Origin: Bacteroidales bacterium UBA4360
GTDB lineage: Bacteria > Bacteroidota > Bacteroidia > Bacteroidales > UBA932
DNA: 64,000 nt
NCBI GenBank assembly: GCA_002393945.1
Contig: DGSO01000029.1
Span: 1 to 64,000, forward strand
Direction of reading: 5' to 3'
Shown piece after piece: positions 1-8,214 of this stretch. Below the pieces are notes generated by a model. It worked only from the letters and a program-made list of their open reading frames with translations. It was not told the DNA's origin and did not search any database. The translations under genes and the position numbers were made by a program. The number at the start of each line of letters is the position of its first letter. Within the stretch, counting starts at the first letter, position 1.

Positions 1-42
1 AAACCACCGTTTTAGCTCACGAGAGGCCTAAAACGGTGGTTT
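1..42 (-). terminator. Palindromic hairpin downstream of the DPP11 gene
   Basis: A perfect 15-bp inverted repeat (1-15 and 28-42) with a 12-base loop begins with AAACCACCG and ends with CGGTGGTTT. It lies 20 bases past the stop of the leftward peptidase gene. The A-rich and T-rich ends give it the form of a bidirectional factor-independent terminator. Whatever lies to the left of the window could share it. Confidence 0.6.
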
Positions 43-61
43 GCGTGTATCCGGAGGCGTG

Positions 62-2023
62 TCAATCCAGATTCATTTCGTCGAGAAGATAGCCGGCGTG
101 GCCGATTTCCTGGATGACGAAGAGCAGGTATCTCACGTCCAGGGAGATGTTGCGGCAGATTTCAGGGTCGTAGACCAGGTCGCTCATCGTTCCTTCCCAT
201 ACGCGGTCGAAGTTGATGCCTATGAGCTGGCCGTCGGCGTTGAGGACCGGTGAGCCGGAATTCCCGCCCGTGGTGTGGTTGGTGGCAAGGAAGCAGACGG
301 GCTGGTCTTCGTAGCCTCCTCGGGCATAGATGTCCCTGAGGGTTTGGGGAATGTTGTAGTCGAATATTTCCGGATTGTCCTTTTCTATGATGCCGCGGAG
401 CGTTGAGACGGGTGTGTAGTAAACGGCATCTGCCGGGCGGTAACCTTCAACGTGGCCGTAGGCGATGCGCAGCGTTAGATTCGCATCCGGATAGAACGCC
501 TTCTGGGGCTCAAAAGCCATCTGACCCTTCATGTATTCCTTGTATGTGAGGGTGATGGACTTGTCCAGTTCGCGCACCTTGGGGACTATGTTTTCGAAAT
601 AGAAGCCGTCCAGGGCATCGGCAAGTTCCTTGGCAAGGGCATCATCGGCAAAAACTGCATCCTTCAGGGCCTTCATGGAGCCGTACTGTGCGCGCTTTTC
701 GAGGAATAATGCCGGTTTGTAGCTGTCGTCCAGGGCTTTGTCGAAGGCCTCCGTCATGGCGACGAAAGTCTCTTCGTCTATCGGCCTGTAGTAGTCCTTC
801 ATGTCGAAGGGGCGGCCGGAGGCCATGCGCAGTTTCTCTATGCTGCGGACGGTTTCGTTGTAATACTCGTATGCGCGGTAGATGGGATTCCTTGCGGCGT
901 AGAGATTTGAAAGCCTGGAAGTAAGGCCTTCGGATGCGCTTCCCTGAGCCCACTCTTCAAAGCTCTTCTCGTAGGCCTGTTTCACAGGAACCACCTTGTT
1001 CTTTCTCAGACCCTTCTCTTCTCCCTGCCACTTCTTCCATGCATTGGCAACGGAGGCGTACTTTGAGGAGTACTGTATACGCACCGCCTGACTTTGGTCC
1101 ATATACTTTTTCATTATGCCGAGGCGGGTTGTGCGGAGCGCTATTTTTTCAGGGTCGGAGACGTCCTGTATGTAACGGACGGCCTCGGAATGGACATACT
1201 CCTGGGTGCTTCCCGGGCATCCGTATACGAAGGTGAAGTCTCCCTCCTTAACGCCCTTGGTGGAAACCACGAAAGACTTTTTGGACTTGTAGGGGATGTT
1301 GTCCTCGCTGTAATCGGCAGGGTTGCCGTCTTTGTCGGCATAAATGCGGAAGATGGAGAAGTCTCCGGTATGGCGCGGCCACATCCAGTTGTCGGTCTCG
1401 CCGCCGAATTTGCCGATTGAGGACGGCGGTGCGCCCACAAGACGCACGTCACGGTACTCCCTGAACACATAGAGGAAGTACTGGTTGCCGTAGTACAGTG
1501 CATTGACCTGGGCTACAAGGCCAAGTGAAGCATCGGCGGCTTTCTTTATGATGGCCTCTGTATTCTTCTTTATCAGGGCATTCCTCTTCTCTTCGCTCAT
1601 CTTGGGCTTGATTCCCTTGAAGACTTCCGATGTCACGTCTTCCATCCTGTCCAGGAACTTTACGGTGAGGCCGGGATTGGGGAGTTCCTGGGCGCGGTTC
1701 ATGGCCCAGAAACCGTCTTTGAGGTAGTCGTGTTCTACAGAGGAGTGCTTCTGGATGTAGCCGTAGCCGCAGTGGTGGTTCGTGAAGAGGAGACCCTCGT
1801 CGCTTACCAGTTCACCCGTGCAGCCGCTTCCAAAGAGCACTATGGCATCCTTGAGAGAGGCATTGTTTACGCTGTAAAGGTCCTCTGCGGTGAGCCGGAG
1901 TCCCTTTGACTGCATGTCGGCGATACGTTCAGAAATAAGGGCGGGCAGCCACATGCCTTCATCGGCAGAGGAGGGCAGTGCCCAGAGAATTGCAGCAGCA
2001 ATAGCTAAAGTGCGAAGTTTCAT
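62..2023 (-). CDS. S46 family dipeptidyl-peptidase, DPP11 type (Asp/Glu-specific)
   Basis: This is a secreted serine exopeptidase of family S46 that removes dipeptides from the N-terminus of peptides in the periplasm, feeding amino-acid fermentation. The start ATG at 2023 gives a standard signal peptide (MKLRTLAIAAAILWALPSSA); an upstream in-frame start would add seven residues. The catalytic His lies in TNHHCGY near residue 84, and the nucleophile is in GNSGSP near residue 589. Eighteen residues after that Ser is an Arg (FDRVWEG). In Porphyromonas gingivalis the same position (Ser655 to 673) is Arg in DPP11 and Gly in DPP7, so acidic P1 specificity is the likely choice (inferred by motif recall). 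The 653-residue length is somewhat below the usual ~700. The gene is monocistronic and ends at a hairpin. Confidence 0.9.
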   Translation of the reverse strand: MKLRTLAIAAAILWALPSSADEGMWLPALISERIADMQSKGLRLTAEDLYSVNNASLKDAIVLFGSGCTGELVSDEGLLFTNHHCGYGYIQKHSSVEHDYLKDGFWAMNRAQELPNPGLTVKFLDRMEDVTSEVFKGIKPKMSEEKRNALIKKNTEAIIKKAADASLGLVAQVNALYYGNQYFLYVFREYRDVRLVGAPPSSIGKFGGETDNWMWPRHTGDFSIFRIYADKDGNPADYSEDNIPYKSKKSFVVSTKGVKEGDFTFVYGCPGSTQEYVHSEAVRYIQDVSDPEKIALRTTRLGIMKKYMDQSQAVRIQYSSKYASVANAWKKWQGEEKGLRKNKVVPVKQAYEKSFEEWAQGSASEGLTSRLSNLYAARNPIYRAYEYYNETVRSIEKLRMASGRPFDMKDYYRPIDEETFVAMTEAFDKALDDSYKPALFLEKRAQYGSMKALKDAVFADDALAKELADALDGFYFENIVPKVRELDKSITLTYKEYMKGQMAFEPQKAFYPDANLTLRIAYGHVEGYRPADAVYYTPVSTLRGIIEKDNPEIFDYNIPQTLRDIYARGGYEDQPVCFLATNHTTGGNSGSPVLNADGQLIGINFDRVWEGTMSDLVYDPEICRNISLDVRYLLFVIQEIGHAGYLLDEMNLD

Positions 2024-2041
2024 TTTAACTGTGTGTTTGTA

Positions 2042-2049
2042 CAAAAATA
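2042..2049 (-). promoter_or_regulatory. -7 box of the DPP11 gene
   Basis: On the minus strand this reads TATTTTTG, matching the Bacteroidales TAnnTTTG -7 element, 18 bases before the ATG. No good -33 TTG is visible at the usual distance. Confidence 0.4.
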
Positions 2050-2063
2050 AGCAATTTATTTCT

Positions 2064-2071
2064 TATATTTG
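2064..2071 (+). promoter_or_regulatory. -7 box of the nucleoside phosphorylase gene
   Basis: TATATTTG matches TAnnTTTG and lies 21 bases before the ATG at 2093, diverging from the DPP11 promoter in the same short gap. A TTTG at 2036-2039 is slightly too far upstream to be an ideal -33 box. Confidence 0.5.
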
Positions 2072-2092
2072 CTTTTTAGAACCACGACAGTT

Positions 2093-2977
2093 ATGAGAAT
2101 ACCCGAATCAGAACTTATAATAAACGGAGACGGCTCCGTTTTTCACATTCATCTTAGGCCTGAAGAACTGGCAGACAACGTCATCATGGTGGGAGATCCT
2201 TCCCGCGTGGACATGATTGCCGAATATCTCACAGACATTGAATTCCGCCATGCCTCCAGGGAGTTCGTATCCGTGACAGGAAAACGTAACGGAAAGCGTA
2301 TCACGGCCATATCGCACGGTATCGGCCCGGACAACATCGACATCGTCATGACGGAACTGGATGCCCTTGCAAACGTGGATTTCGAAACCCGTGAGGTAAA
2401 GCCGGTGCACAGGGCATTGAATATTCTCCGTATCGGCACCTCGGGCGCCCTGCACCCGGATATTCCGCTGGGGAGTTATATCCTTTCCCACATGAGCGTG
2501 GGTTTCGACGGCGTAATGAACTGGTATGGAAACCGTGAAAAGGTAACTGACCTTGCCGTAGAAGAGGCTTTCAAGAAGCACATGAACTGGCTGGATGTTC
2601 TTCCTTCCCCTTATTTCGTGTCGGCATCGCCCAAGATTATCAACCTTCTGAAAGATGTGACGGTAAAGGGCGTGACCATCTCCGCTCCCGGTTTCTACGG
2701 CCCTCAGGGCAGGGTGGTGCGTATTCCCCTTGCAATGCCGGACATGCTCGAAAAGATTGAGAGCTTCCGCTTCACCAAGAACGGCGAAGACTACCGTATC
2801 ACAAACTTCGAGATGGAAAGCTCTCCTCTTGCAGGACTTGCCGCCCACCTTGGTCACAACGCCTGCACCGTGTGCTGCGCCATCGCAAACCGCTATCTCC
2901 AGAGCTCCAATCCGGACTACAAACCGGCCATCAGGAAACTCGTGGAGATTTGCGTAGACAGGATGTCAACTATCTAA
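2093..2977 (+). CDS. Nucleoside phosphorylase, uridine phosphorylase-like
   Basis: The protein (294 residues) belongs to the PNP/UDP phosphorylase family, which splits nucleosides with phosphate into base and (deoxy)ribose 1-phosphate for salvage in the cytoplasm. Visible signatures are the N-terminal phosphate loop region VGDPSRVD, the central RIGTSGALHPDIPLGS block, and a C-terminal FEMESSPLAGLA segment. There, the Glu-Met-Glu pattern contacts the ribose in relatives. The start at 2093 follows a -7 box; an upstream in-frame start lies inside that box and is unlikely. Uridine is the best-guess substrate, but this cannot be fixed from sequence alone. It ends four bases before the next gene, so the two may be cotranscribed. 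Confidence 0.85.
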   Translation: MRIPESELIINGDGSVFHIHLRPEELADNVIMVGDPSRVDMIAEYLTDIEFRHASREFVSVTGKRNGKRITAISHGIGPDNIDIVMTELDALANVDFETREVKPVHRALNILRIGTSGALHPDIPLGSYILSHMSVGFDGVMNWYGNREKVTDLAVEEAFKKHMNWLDVLPSPYFVSASPKIINLLKDVTVKGVTISAPGFYGPQGRVVRIPLAMPDMLEKIESFRFTKNGEDYRITNFEMESSPLAGLAAHLGHNACTVCCAIANRYLQSSNPDYKPAIRKLVEICVDRMSTI

Positions 2978-2981
2978 AACC

Positions 2982-4694
2982 GTGAAATTTAATTTTGTCT
3001 TGCGTAACGTGCTTCTTCTTGCGGCCGTTACGCTTATTTCATGCACCCGGGAGCAGGATTACGATGCTTATGCGGCAGGGGACAGTGCAGAAGTTCCCGC
3101 TTTCGTGAACGTGTCCAAGAAGCAGCTTGCCGCTTCTGACCCGGTGGTCAGGGGCAGCCTGCTGAGGGTATCGGCAGGAAAGACGTTTAAGCAGGACGGC
3201 GTAACCTACCTTGGCGCTGTCTCAGGCGGGCGAAAGATATGGATTCCGGAAAACTCCATTGCAGCAACGCCCCGTGAGGCCGTGAGGGAGGAAGTCCTTT
3301 ATGCGCAGGTTGCAGCGTCCCTCATAGACGATACGCTTTCTTCCCATATCTGCGACCTTGTGCGCAAGGGAAGCCGGATGGAAGTGCTTGGTTTTGACCG
3401 CCTTCTTGCCGACGGCTCCGTCAATCGTTACAATGTGCGCACGCGTGGCAAGGAAGGCTGGATTTTCGGAAAGTACGCTGTGCTCACCGAGGAAAATGCT
3501 GCCGAAAGGTACTCGGAGTTTGATGAGGCCCACGCCGCAGTACGCAATTCCTTCAAGGGCGGGGAGGCCATCGGCTGCGAATTCCGTCCTTATGAGAAAC
3601 CGGTCTTTGCCGATAATCCCATGCCCTCGCCGGTAAATGCCTTTTACCTTACCATCTCCCCCGTGGGACTCAGGCGCATAGACGAATACATTGCCCTTGC
3701 CGACAGTACGAATATCAATGCCTTTGTAATAGACATCAAGGACAATGAGTGCCCCGGGTATAAGGCCGAGGCGATGGAGAAATACTCTCCCACCAACTAC
3801 AAGCATGCCGGTTCCACAAAGGAGGCCCTGTACAGGGAAGCGGTGGAGAAACTCCACGCCAAGGGTTATTATGTGATAGGCCGCATAACCTGTTTCAAGG
3901 ACAGCTATTATGCGCAGGACCACCCGGGCTCTTCGATTTGTGAGAAGGCAAGCGGCAAGCCCTTCCTCCACAACAACAGCTACTGGCCGAGCGCCTTTTC
4001 GCGTGATGTGTGGCAGTTCAATGTAGAGCTGGCCAAGGAGTCCGTAAGAAAGTTCGGCCTCAACGAGGTGAACTTTGATTATGTGCGTTTTCCGGACAAG
4101 ATGATATCCATAGACGGGGAGATGGATTACAGGAACCGTTACGGCGAGTCCAAGGTCCAGGCCATCCAGAATTTTGTCCGATACGCCTGCGACGAGCTCC
4201 ATCAGCTGGGCGTCTATGTGTCGGTGGATGTTTTCGGGGAATCGGCAAACCCCGGCTATACGACCGCCTACGGTCAGTATTGGCCTGCAATATCAACCAT
4301 TGCCGATGCCATCTGCGCAATGCCGTATCCGGACCATTTTGCCGACCGGTATTACGGCATATCCAAGCCGTGGAACCATCCGTACGAAATCATGAAGGCA
4401 TGGGGAAAGCGAGCCCAGGGGCGTCAGGCAGTTACCGCAACACCTGCGGCTGTGCGCACCTGGATCCAGGCTTATCACGTGATGCGCTGGGTAGACCCTG
4501 CCGGTCTTGACAACAATGCCAATTACATCGAGCGTCAGATCCGCGGTCTTTACGATGCCGGCCTCACAGGCGGTTACAACACCTGGCTCGCATCGAGCAA
4601 CATAGGAGTGTACCGCAGCCAGAAAGCCGCCTATGCTCTTGATTATCCCACACTTCCCCAGATAGACAGCCTGAATGCTTTCATTACGCGCTGA
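2982..4694 (+). CDS. Lipoprotein with SH3-like region and DUF4015 glycosidase-like barrel
   Basis: The GTG start at 2982 gives a lipoprotein signal ending in LISC (Cys 21). The first ~180 residues look like SH3-type beta segments (for example WIPENSI and GWIFGKYAVL). From about residue 215 follows a TIM-barrel-like domain of the DUF4015 type. Its motifs include NAFVIDIKDNECPGYK, a GRITCFKD strand and EVNFDYVRFPD, which carry acidic residues at strand ends as in glycoside hydrolases. DUF4015 proteins are called putative glycoside hydrolases, but the substrate is unknown; SH3 domains often bind cell-wall peptides, so an envelope polysaccharide is a fair guess. It follows the nucleoside phosphorylase by four bases, with no clear functional link. 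Confidence 0.75.
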   Translation: MKFNFVLRNVLLLAAVTLISCTREQDYDAYAAGDSAEVPAFVNVSKKQLAASDPVVRGSLLRVSAGKTFKQDGVTYLGAVSGGRKIWIPENSIAATPREAVREEVLYAQVAASLIDDTLSSHICDLVRKGSRMEVLGFDRLLADGSVNRYNVRTRGKEGWIFGKYAVLTEENAAERYSEFDEAHAAVRNSFKGGEAIGCEFRPYEKPVFADNPMPSPVNAFYLTISPVGLRRIDEYIALADSTNINAFVIDIKDNECPGYKAEAMEKYSPTNYKHAGSTKEALYREAVEKLHAKGYYVIGRITCFKDSYYAQDHPGSSICEKASGKPFLHNNSYWPSAFSRDVWQFNVELAKESVRKFGLNEVNFDYVRFPDKMISIDGEMDYRNRYGESKVQAIQNFVRYACDELHQLGVYVSVDVFGESANPGYTTAYGQYWPAISTIADAICAMPYPDHFADRYYGISKPWNHPYEIMKAWGKRAQGRQAVTATPAAVRTWIQAYHVMRWVDPAGLDNNANYIERQIRGLYDAGLTGGYNTWLASSNIGVYRSQKAAYALDYPTLPQIDSLNAFITR

Positions 4695-4730
4695 AAATGT
4701 CATTTTGTCATAAGTTTTTTTCGGGTGCGA

Positions 4731-4761
4731 TTGTTGATTAAAGGGGAAAAACTTATCTTTG
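4731..4761 (+). promoter_or_regulatory. Full Bacteroidales-type promoter of the Clp ATPase gene
   Basis: TTG at 4731-4733, a 20-base spacer, then TATCTTTG at 4754-4761. The -7 box ends only six bases before the ATG at 4768, so the transcript should start at or within a few bases of the start codon. Confidence 0.7.
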
Positions 4762-4767
4762 TACCCT

Positions 4768-7098
4768 ATGCAACTTCAAGTATCCGACGACCTTAACGCC
4801 GTCATCAAATACGCCAGGGAAGAAGCCATGAGGACGGGTAGCTACGGCATCGGCCCGGATCATCTGTTCCTTGGAATCATACGTCATGAGGAGAATGCCG
4901 CCTTTCAGGCAATAAGAAGCCTGGGGGTGGAACCTGCCGACATGAAGACCTACATTGACGGCCATATATTTACCAACGAAACCATTCCTTACGAGCACCT
5001 GGAGAGCATTGCCTTCTCAAGGCAGACCCAGAATGTGCTCAACATCGCTTTCATGGAGGCCGCCCGTCTCAAGAGCCCGGCGGCAATGCCACAGCACCTT
5101 CTGCTGGCCCTGTGCCGGATGACTGAAAGTTACGGCCAGGTGTTCCTGCGCTCCCACGGAATCGACTACGGGCGTCTCCTTGCCTACTTTGAGGACGAGG
5201 GCCTTCTGCGCCCTGCATCCCAGGAAAGCCAGGATCCTGAGCCGCAGCCCTATCAGGGGCAGGAAGAGGCTCCTGCAGGGGAGAAGAAACTGGATATCGA
5301 AGAATTCGCGTACGACCTTACCCGTGCCGCACGTGAGGGCAAGCTGGACCCTGTCGTTGGCCGCGATACGGAGATAGCAAGGGTTATTGAAATCCTGGGC
5401 CGAAGGAAAAAGAACAATCCCATGCTCATCGGAGAGCCGGGAGTTGGCAAATCGGCCATAGTTGAAGGGATCGCCCTCAGGATTGCGTCCGGGAACATAT
5501 CGGCATCACTTGCGAAAAAGCGCATCATGACGCTGGATATCGCTTCCGTGGTTGCCGGCACCAAGTACCGCGGAGACTTCGAAAAGCGCCTCAAGAGCAT
5601 TATCGAAGAGGCCAGGGAGAATCCGGACCTTATCCTTTTCATCGACGAATTCCACACCATCATAGGCGCAGGCGGCGCTTCCGGCAGCCTCGATGCCGCA
5701 AATATGCTAAAGCCCGCCCTTGCAAGGGGAGAGTTCCAGTGCATCGGCGCCACAACCATCGACGAATTTACGAAGATTGTGGAGAAGGACGGCGCCCTTG
5801 ACAGGCGTTTCCAGAAAATTGTGGTGGAAGCTACTGACGTGAAGCAGTCGATAGAGATACTAAAGCAGCTCAGACCCAAGTACGAGGAATTCCATAACCT
5901 GAAATACACAGACGCCGCCGTGGAGGCCGCAGTGCGCCTCACAGACCGCTATATCACGGATAAATCCCTGCCGGACAAGGCTATCGACGCCTTTGACGAG
6001 GCCGGCGCCATGGTGCGTCTTTCCATGGCACGCAGCAGTGAGACTGAGAAGACTGTCGATCAGGAGGATATCGCCTCCGTCGTCTCAAAGATGACAGGTA
6101 TCCCCGTGAACAGGGTGGCCGAATCCGAAGGCAACCGTATCATCAAGATGAGGCAGCACCTGAAGGAGAGGATTATCGGCCAGGACGATGCCGTGGAGAC
6201 CGTGGTAAGGGCCATCCAGCGCAACAGGGCGGGCCTCAAAGATCCCAACAGGCCCATCGGCACCTTCCTCTTCTTCGGTCCCACGGGCGTGGGAAAGACC
6301 CAGCTTGCTCGTTCCCTTGCCGATTATCTCTTCGACTCCGAGGAGAATCTGGTGCGCATAGACATGAGCGAGTACATGGAGAAATTCAGCGTATCCCGCC
6401 TCATAGGCGCGCCTCCTGGATATGTGGGTTATGAAGAAGGCGGACAGCTTAGTGAAAGGGTTCGCAGGAAACCGTATTGCGTCGTGCTTCTTGATGAGAT
6501 CGAGAAGGCCCATCCGGATATATTCAACCTGCTTCTGCAGGTGATGGATGAGGGACGTCTTACAGACAGCAACGGCCGCACCGTGGATTTCAAGAACACT
6601 ATCGTCATAATGACTTCCAATGTGGGAAGCCGTGAAGTTGAGGATTACGGAAGCGGAATCGGCTTTGCAACCGCAGGCAAGAACGTTGAGGCCGACCGCC
6701 GCAGCGTAGTGGAAAAGGCCGTGAAGAAGGCTTTCCCTCCGGAGTTCATAAACCGCGTTGACGAGCAGGTTTACTTCAATTCCCTCTCCAAGGAGGCGAT
6801 AGAGGAAATCATTGACCTGGAGCTTAAGGATCTTCGTTCCAGGGCGCTGGAAGCCGGATATAAACTTACTATCACACCTGCCGCCAAGCGCTTTATCGCC
6901 GATGCCGGATATGACCCGGCTTATGGCGCACGGCCCCTCAAACGAGCCGTGATGCGTTATGTGGAAGACCCGGTATCGGAATTCATCATTTCCGACAGGG
7001 TGCTCTCCTCCGCAGCGGTGAATCCTTCCCAGCCCAAAACTCTCAAGATAGGCCTGTCCAAGGACAAGGAGTCCACCGTCGTGGAACTCAAGGCTTAG
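4768..7098 (+). CDS. clpC: Clp protease ATP-binding subunit (ClpC/ClpA-like, no UVR/M domain)
   Basis: This HSP100 unfoldase (776 residues) feeds substrates to ClpP. It has a double Clp-N repeat (about 1-145), a first AAA module with Walker A GEPGVGKS near 222 and Walker B LILFIDE near 288, and a second module with GPTGVGKT near 504 and VVLLDEIE near 573. A GSGIGF loop near 631-633 matches the ClpP-docking IGF/IGL tripeptide, so a protease partner is likely. Between the modules, only about 20 residues separate the Arg-finger helix region (DEAGAMVRL) from VDQEDIASVVSKMTGIP. Typical ClpC carries a ~40-residue coiled UVR/M segment there. In architecture it is therefore closer to ClpA. The start codon follows a -7 box by six bases, and no ribosome-binding site is possible. 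Confidence 0.9.
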   Translation: MQLQVSDDLNAVIKYAREEAMRTGSYGIGPDHLFLGIIRHEENAAFQAIRSLGVEPADMKTYIDGHIFTNETIPYEHLESIAFSRQTQNVLNIAFMEAARLKSPAAMPQHLLLALCRMTESYGQVFLRSHGIDYGRLLAYFEDEGLLRPASQESQDPEPQPYQGQEEAPAGEKKLDIEEFAYDLTRAAREGKLDPVVGRDTEIARVIEILGRRKKNNPMLIGEPGVGKSAIVEGIALRIASGNISASLAKKRIMTLDIASVVAGTKYRGDFEKRLKSIIEEARENPDLILFIDEFHTIIGAGGASGSLDAANMLKPALARGEFQCIGATTIDEFTKIVEKDGALDRRFQKIVVEATDVKQSIEILKQLRPKYEEFHNLKYTDAAVEAAVRLTDRYITDKSLPDKAIDAFDEAGAMVRLSMARSSETEKTVDQEDIASVVSKMTGIPVNRVAESEGNRIIKMRQHLKERIIGQDDAVETVVRAIQRNRAGLKDPNRPIGTFLFFGPTGVGKTQLARSLADYLFDSEENLVRIDMSEYMEKFSVSRLIGAPPGYVGYEEGGQLSERVRRKPYCVVLLDEIEKAHPDIFNLLLQVMDEGRLTDSNGRTVDFKNTIVIMTSNVGSREVEDYGSGIGFATAGKNVEADRRSVVEKAVKKAFPPEFINRVDEQVYFNSLSKEAIEEIIDLELKDLRSRALEAGYKLTITPAAKRFIADAGYDPAYGARPLKRAVMRYVEDPVSEFIISDRVLSSAAVNPSQPKTLKIGLSKDKESTVVELKA

Positions 7099-7220
7099 AG
7101 TTCAAGGGCGTCTTCGAACTCGAGATCGAGGTCTGTGATGATGTCCTTGAGGGCATCGAAAGAGGTGGAGCAGGAAATCATCTGTCCAATGACATCGAGG
7201 TTGTACTGAGTGTTGCGCAT
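7095..7220 (-). CDS. 41-residue hypothetical protein
   Basis: A small ORF starts at ATG 7220, preceded on its strand by a clean -7 box (TACCTTTG, 7253-7246) with an 18-25 base leader. The product is acidic toward the C-terminus (ITDLDLEFEDALEL) and has a single Cys in MISCSTSF; no signal peptide or membrane segment is seen. Its stop overlaps the clpC stop by four bases in convergent orientation. An upstream in-frame start would lie before the promoter and is rejected. I do not recognise the family. The promoter and full use of the gap argue that it is real, but its function is unknown; a short leader-type or adaptor peptide is only a guess. Confidence 0.5.
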   Translation of the reverse strand: MRNTQYNLDVIGQMISCSTSFDALKDIITDLDLEFEDALEL

Positions 7221-7227
7221 AGCTTTG
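7220..7227 (+). promoter_or_regulatory. Possible -7 box of the esterase gene
   Basis: TAGCTTTG matches TAnnTTTG and lies 66 bases before the esterase ATG. It overlaps the start codon of the oppositely oriented mini-gene, so the two transcripts would face away from each other across 7220-7253. Confidence 0.35.
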
Positions 7228-7245
7228 TTGTTTTTATTTCTGATG

Positions 7246-7253
7246 CAAAGGTA
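7246..7253 (-). promoter_or_regulatory. -7 box of the 41-residue gene
   Basis: On the minus strand this reads TACCTTTG, a full TAnnTTTG match, 25 bases before the ATG at 7220. TTTG stretches exist upstream but not at the ideal 19-20 base spacing. Confidence 0.45.
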
Positions 7254-7293
7254 CGGCCTGCTTGGGCCAAACCATTGCACAAGCAAAAAGAAA

Positions 7294-8214
7294 ATGAAAA
7301 AATTTGCATTTTTTTTGACGGCCCTCTTCGTAGGCCTTGCAGCATCGGCACAGGAGACCTATCGTTTTGCCGAAAGGGATACCTGCTCCCTGTATCTTGA
7401 CATATACAGGCCTGCCGCGGGTGCTCCTGTCGAGTTCCAGGGCAAGAAGAAGCCCACCGTGATGTTCGTATTCGGCGGCGGTTTCGTCAGCGGGCATCGT
7501 TCAGACAAGTTTATCATTCCCTGGTTCAACCTACTTACAGAGGATGGATACAATGTGGTGGCGATAGATTACCGCCTTGGAATGAAGGGCTATGAGATGG
7601 GCAAGGGCTTTTCCGGAATCATCAAGGCAAGCGACCGCTTCTTGCTTGCGCAGCAGGTGGGAGTGGAAGATGTCTTCTCTGCCGTTTCGTTCCTCGCACA
7701 GAATCCTGATCTTGGAATAGACGTGAACAACCTCGTCATCTCCGGCAGTTCTGCAGGTGCAATCATTTCAATGGCGGCAGAGTATGACATAGTCAACGGA
7801 AATGCTTCAGGGCTGCCTGCAGACTTCAATTTCAAGGGCGTCATGTCCTTTGCCGGAGCTATAATCAGTACAAGCGGAGCCCCCAAATACAAGAAGGCCC
7901 CCTGTCCCACGCTCATGCTTCACGGAACCGCCGACAAGGCCGTAGCCTACAAGTCTCTCGGTCTTTTCGGCCGTGGAATCTGGGGCAGCAGCTACATTGC
8001 CGGAAAATTTGCGAAGAATGGCTGGGAGCACTGCATCTACCGTTTCAAGGACCGTTCACACGATGTGGCCGCCTACATGTACTGGCTCTGGTCCATTGAG
8101 AAGGAGTTCCTGGAGCAGAACGTAATAATGGGAAGCGGCCGAACCGTCGACGCGGTTGTCGACGATCCGGCCCTTCCTACATGGGGTAACGTCTCGCTGG
8201 ACGATATCTACTGA
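7294..8214 (+). CDS. Secreted alpha/beta-hydrolase (esterase/lipase family)
   Basis: The ATG at 7294 opens a cleavable signal peptide (MKKFAFFLTALFVGLAASAQ), so the 306-residue protein acts in the periplasm or outside. The fold markers are the oxyanion FVFGGGF segment near residue 63, the nucleophile elbow GSSAGA, LHGTADKAV carrying the likely catalytic Asp, and SHDVA with the catalytic His. This set matches carboxylesterases of the BD-FAE/acetyl-esterase type that deacylate carbohydrates or small esters. No glycan-degrading genes are adjacent, so the substrate stays open. The longer upstream in-frame start has no signal peptide and is less likely. The 3' end overlaps the convergent phosphoesterase gene by seven bases. 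Confidence 0.8.
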   Translation: MKKFAFFLTALFVGLAASAQETYRFAERDTCSLYLDIYRPAAGAPVEFQGKKKPTVMFVFGGGFVSGHRSDKFIIPWFNLLTEDGYNVVAIDYRLGMKGYEMGKGFSGIIKASDRFLLAQQVGVEDVFSAVSFLAQNPDLGIDVNNLVISGSSAGAIISMAAEYDIVNGNASGLPADFNFKGVMSFAGAIISTSGAPKYKKAPCPTLMLHGTADKAVAYKSLGLFGRGIWGSSYIAGKFAKNGWEHCIYRFKDRSHDVAAYMYWLWSIEKEFLEQNVIMGSGRTVDAVVDDPALPTWGNVSLDDIY

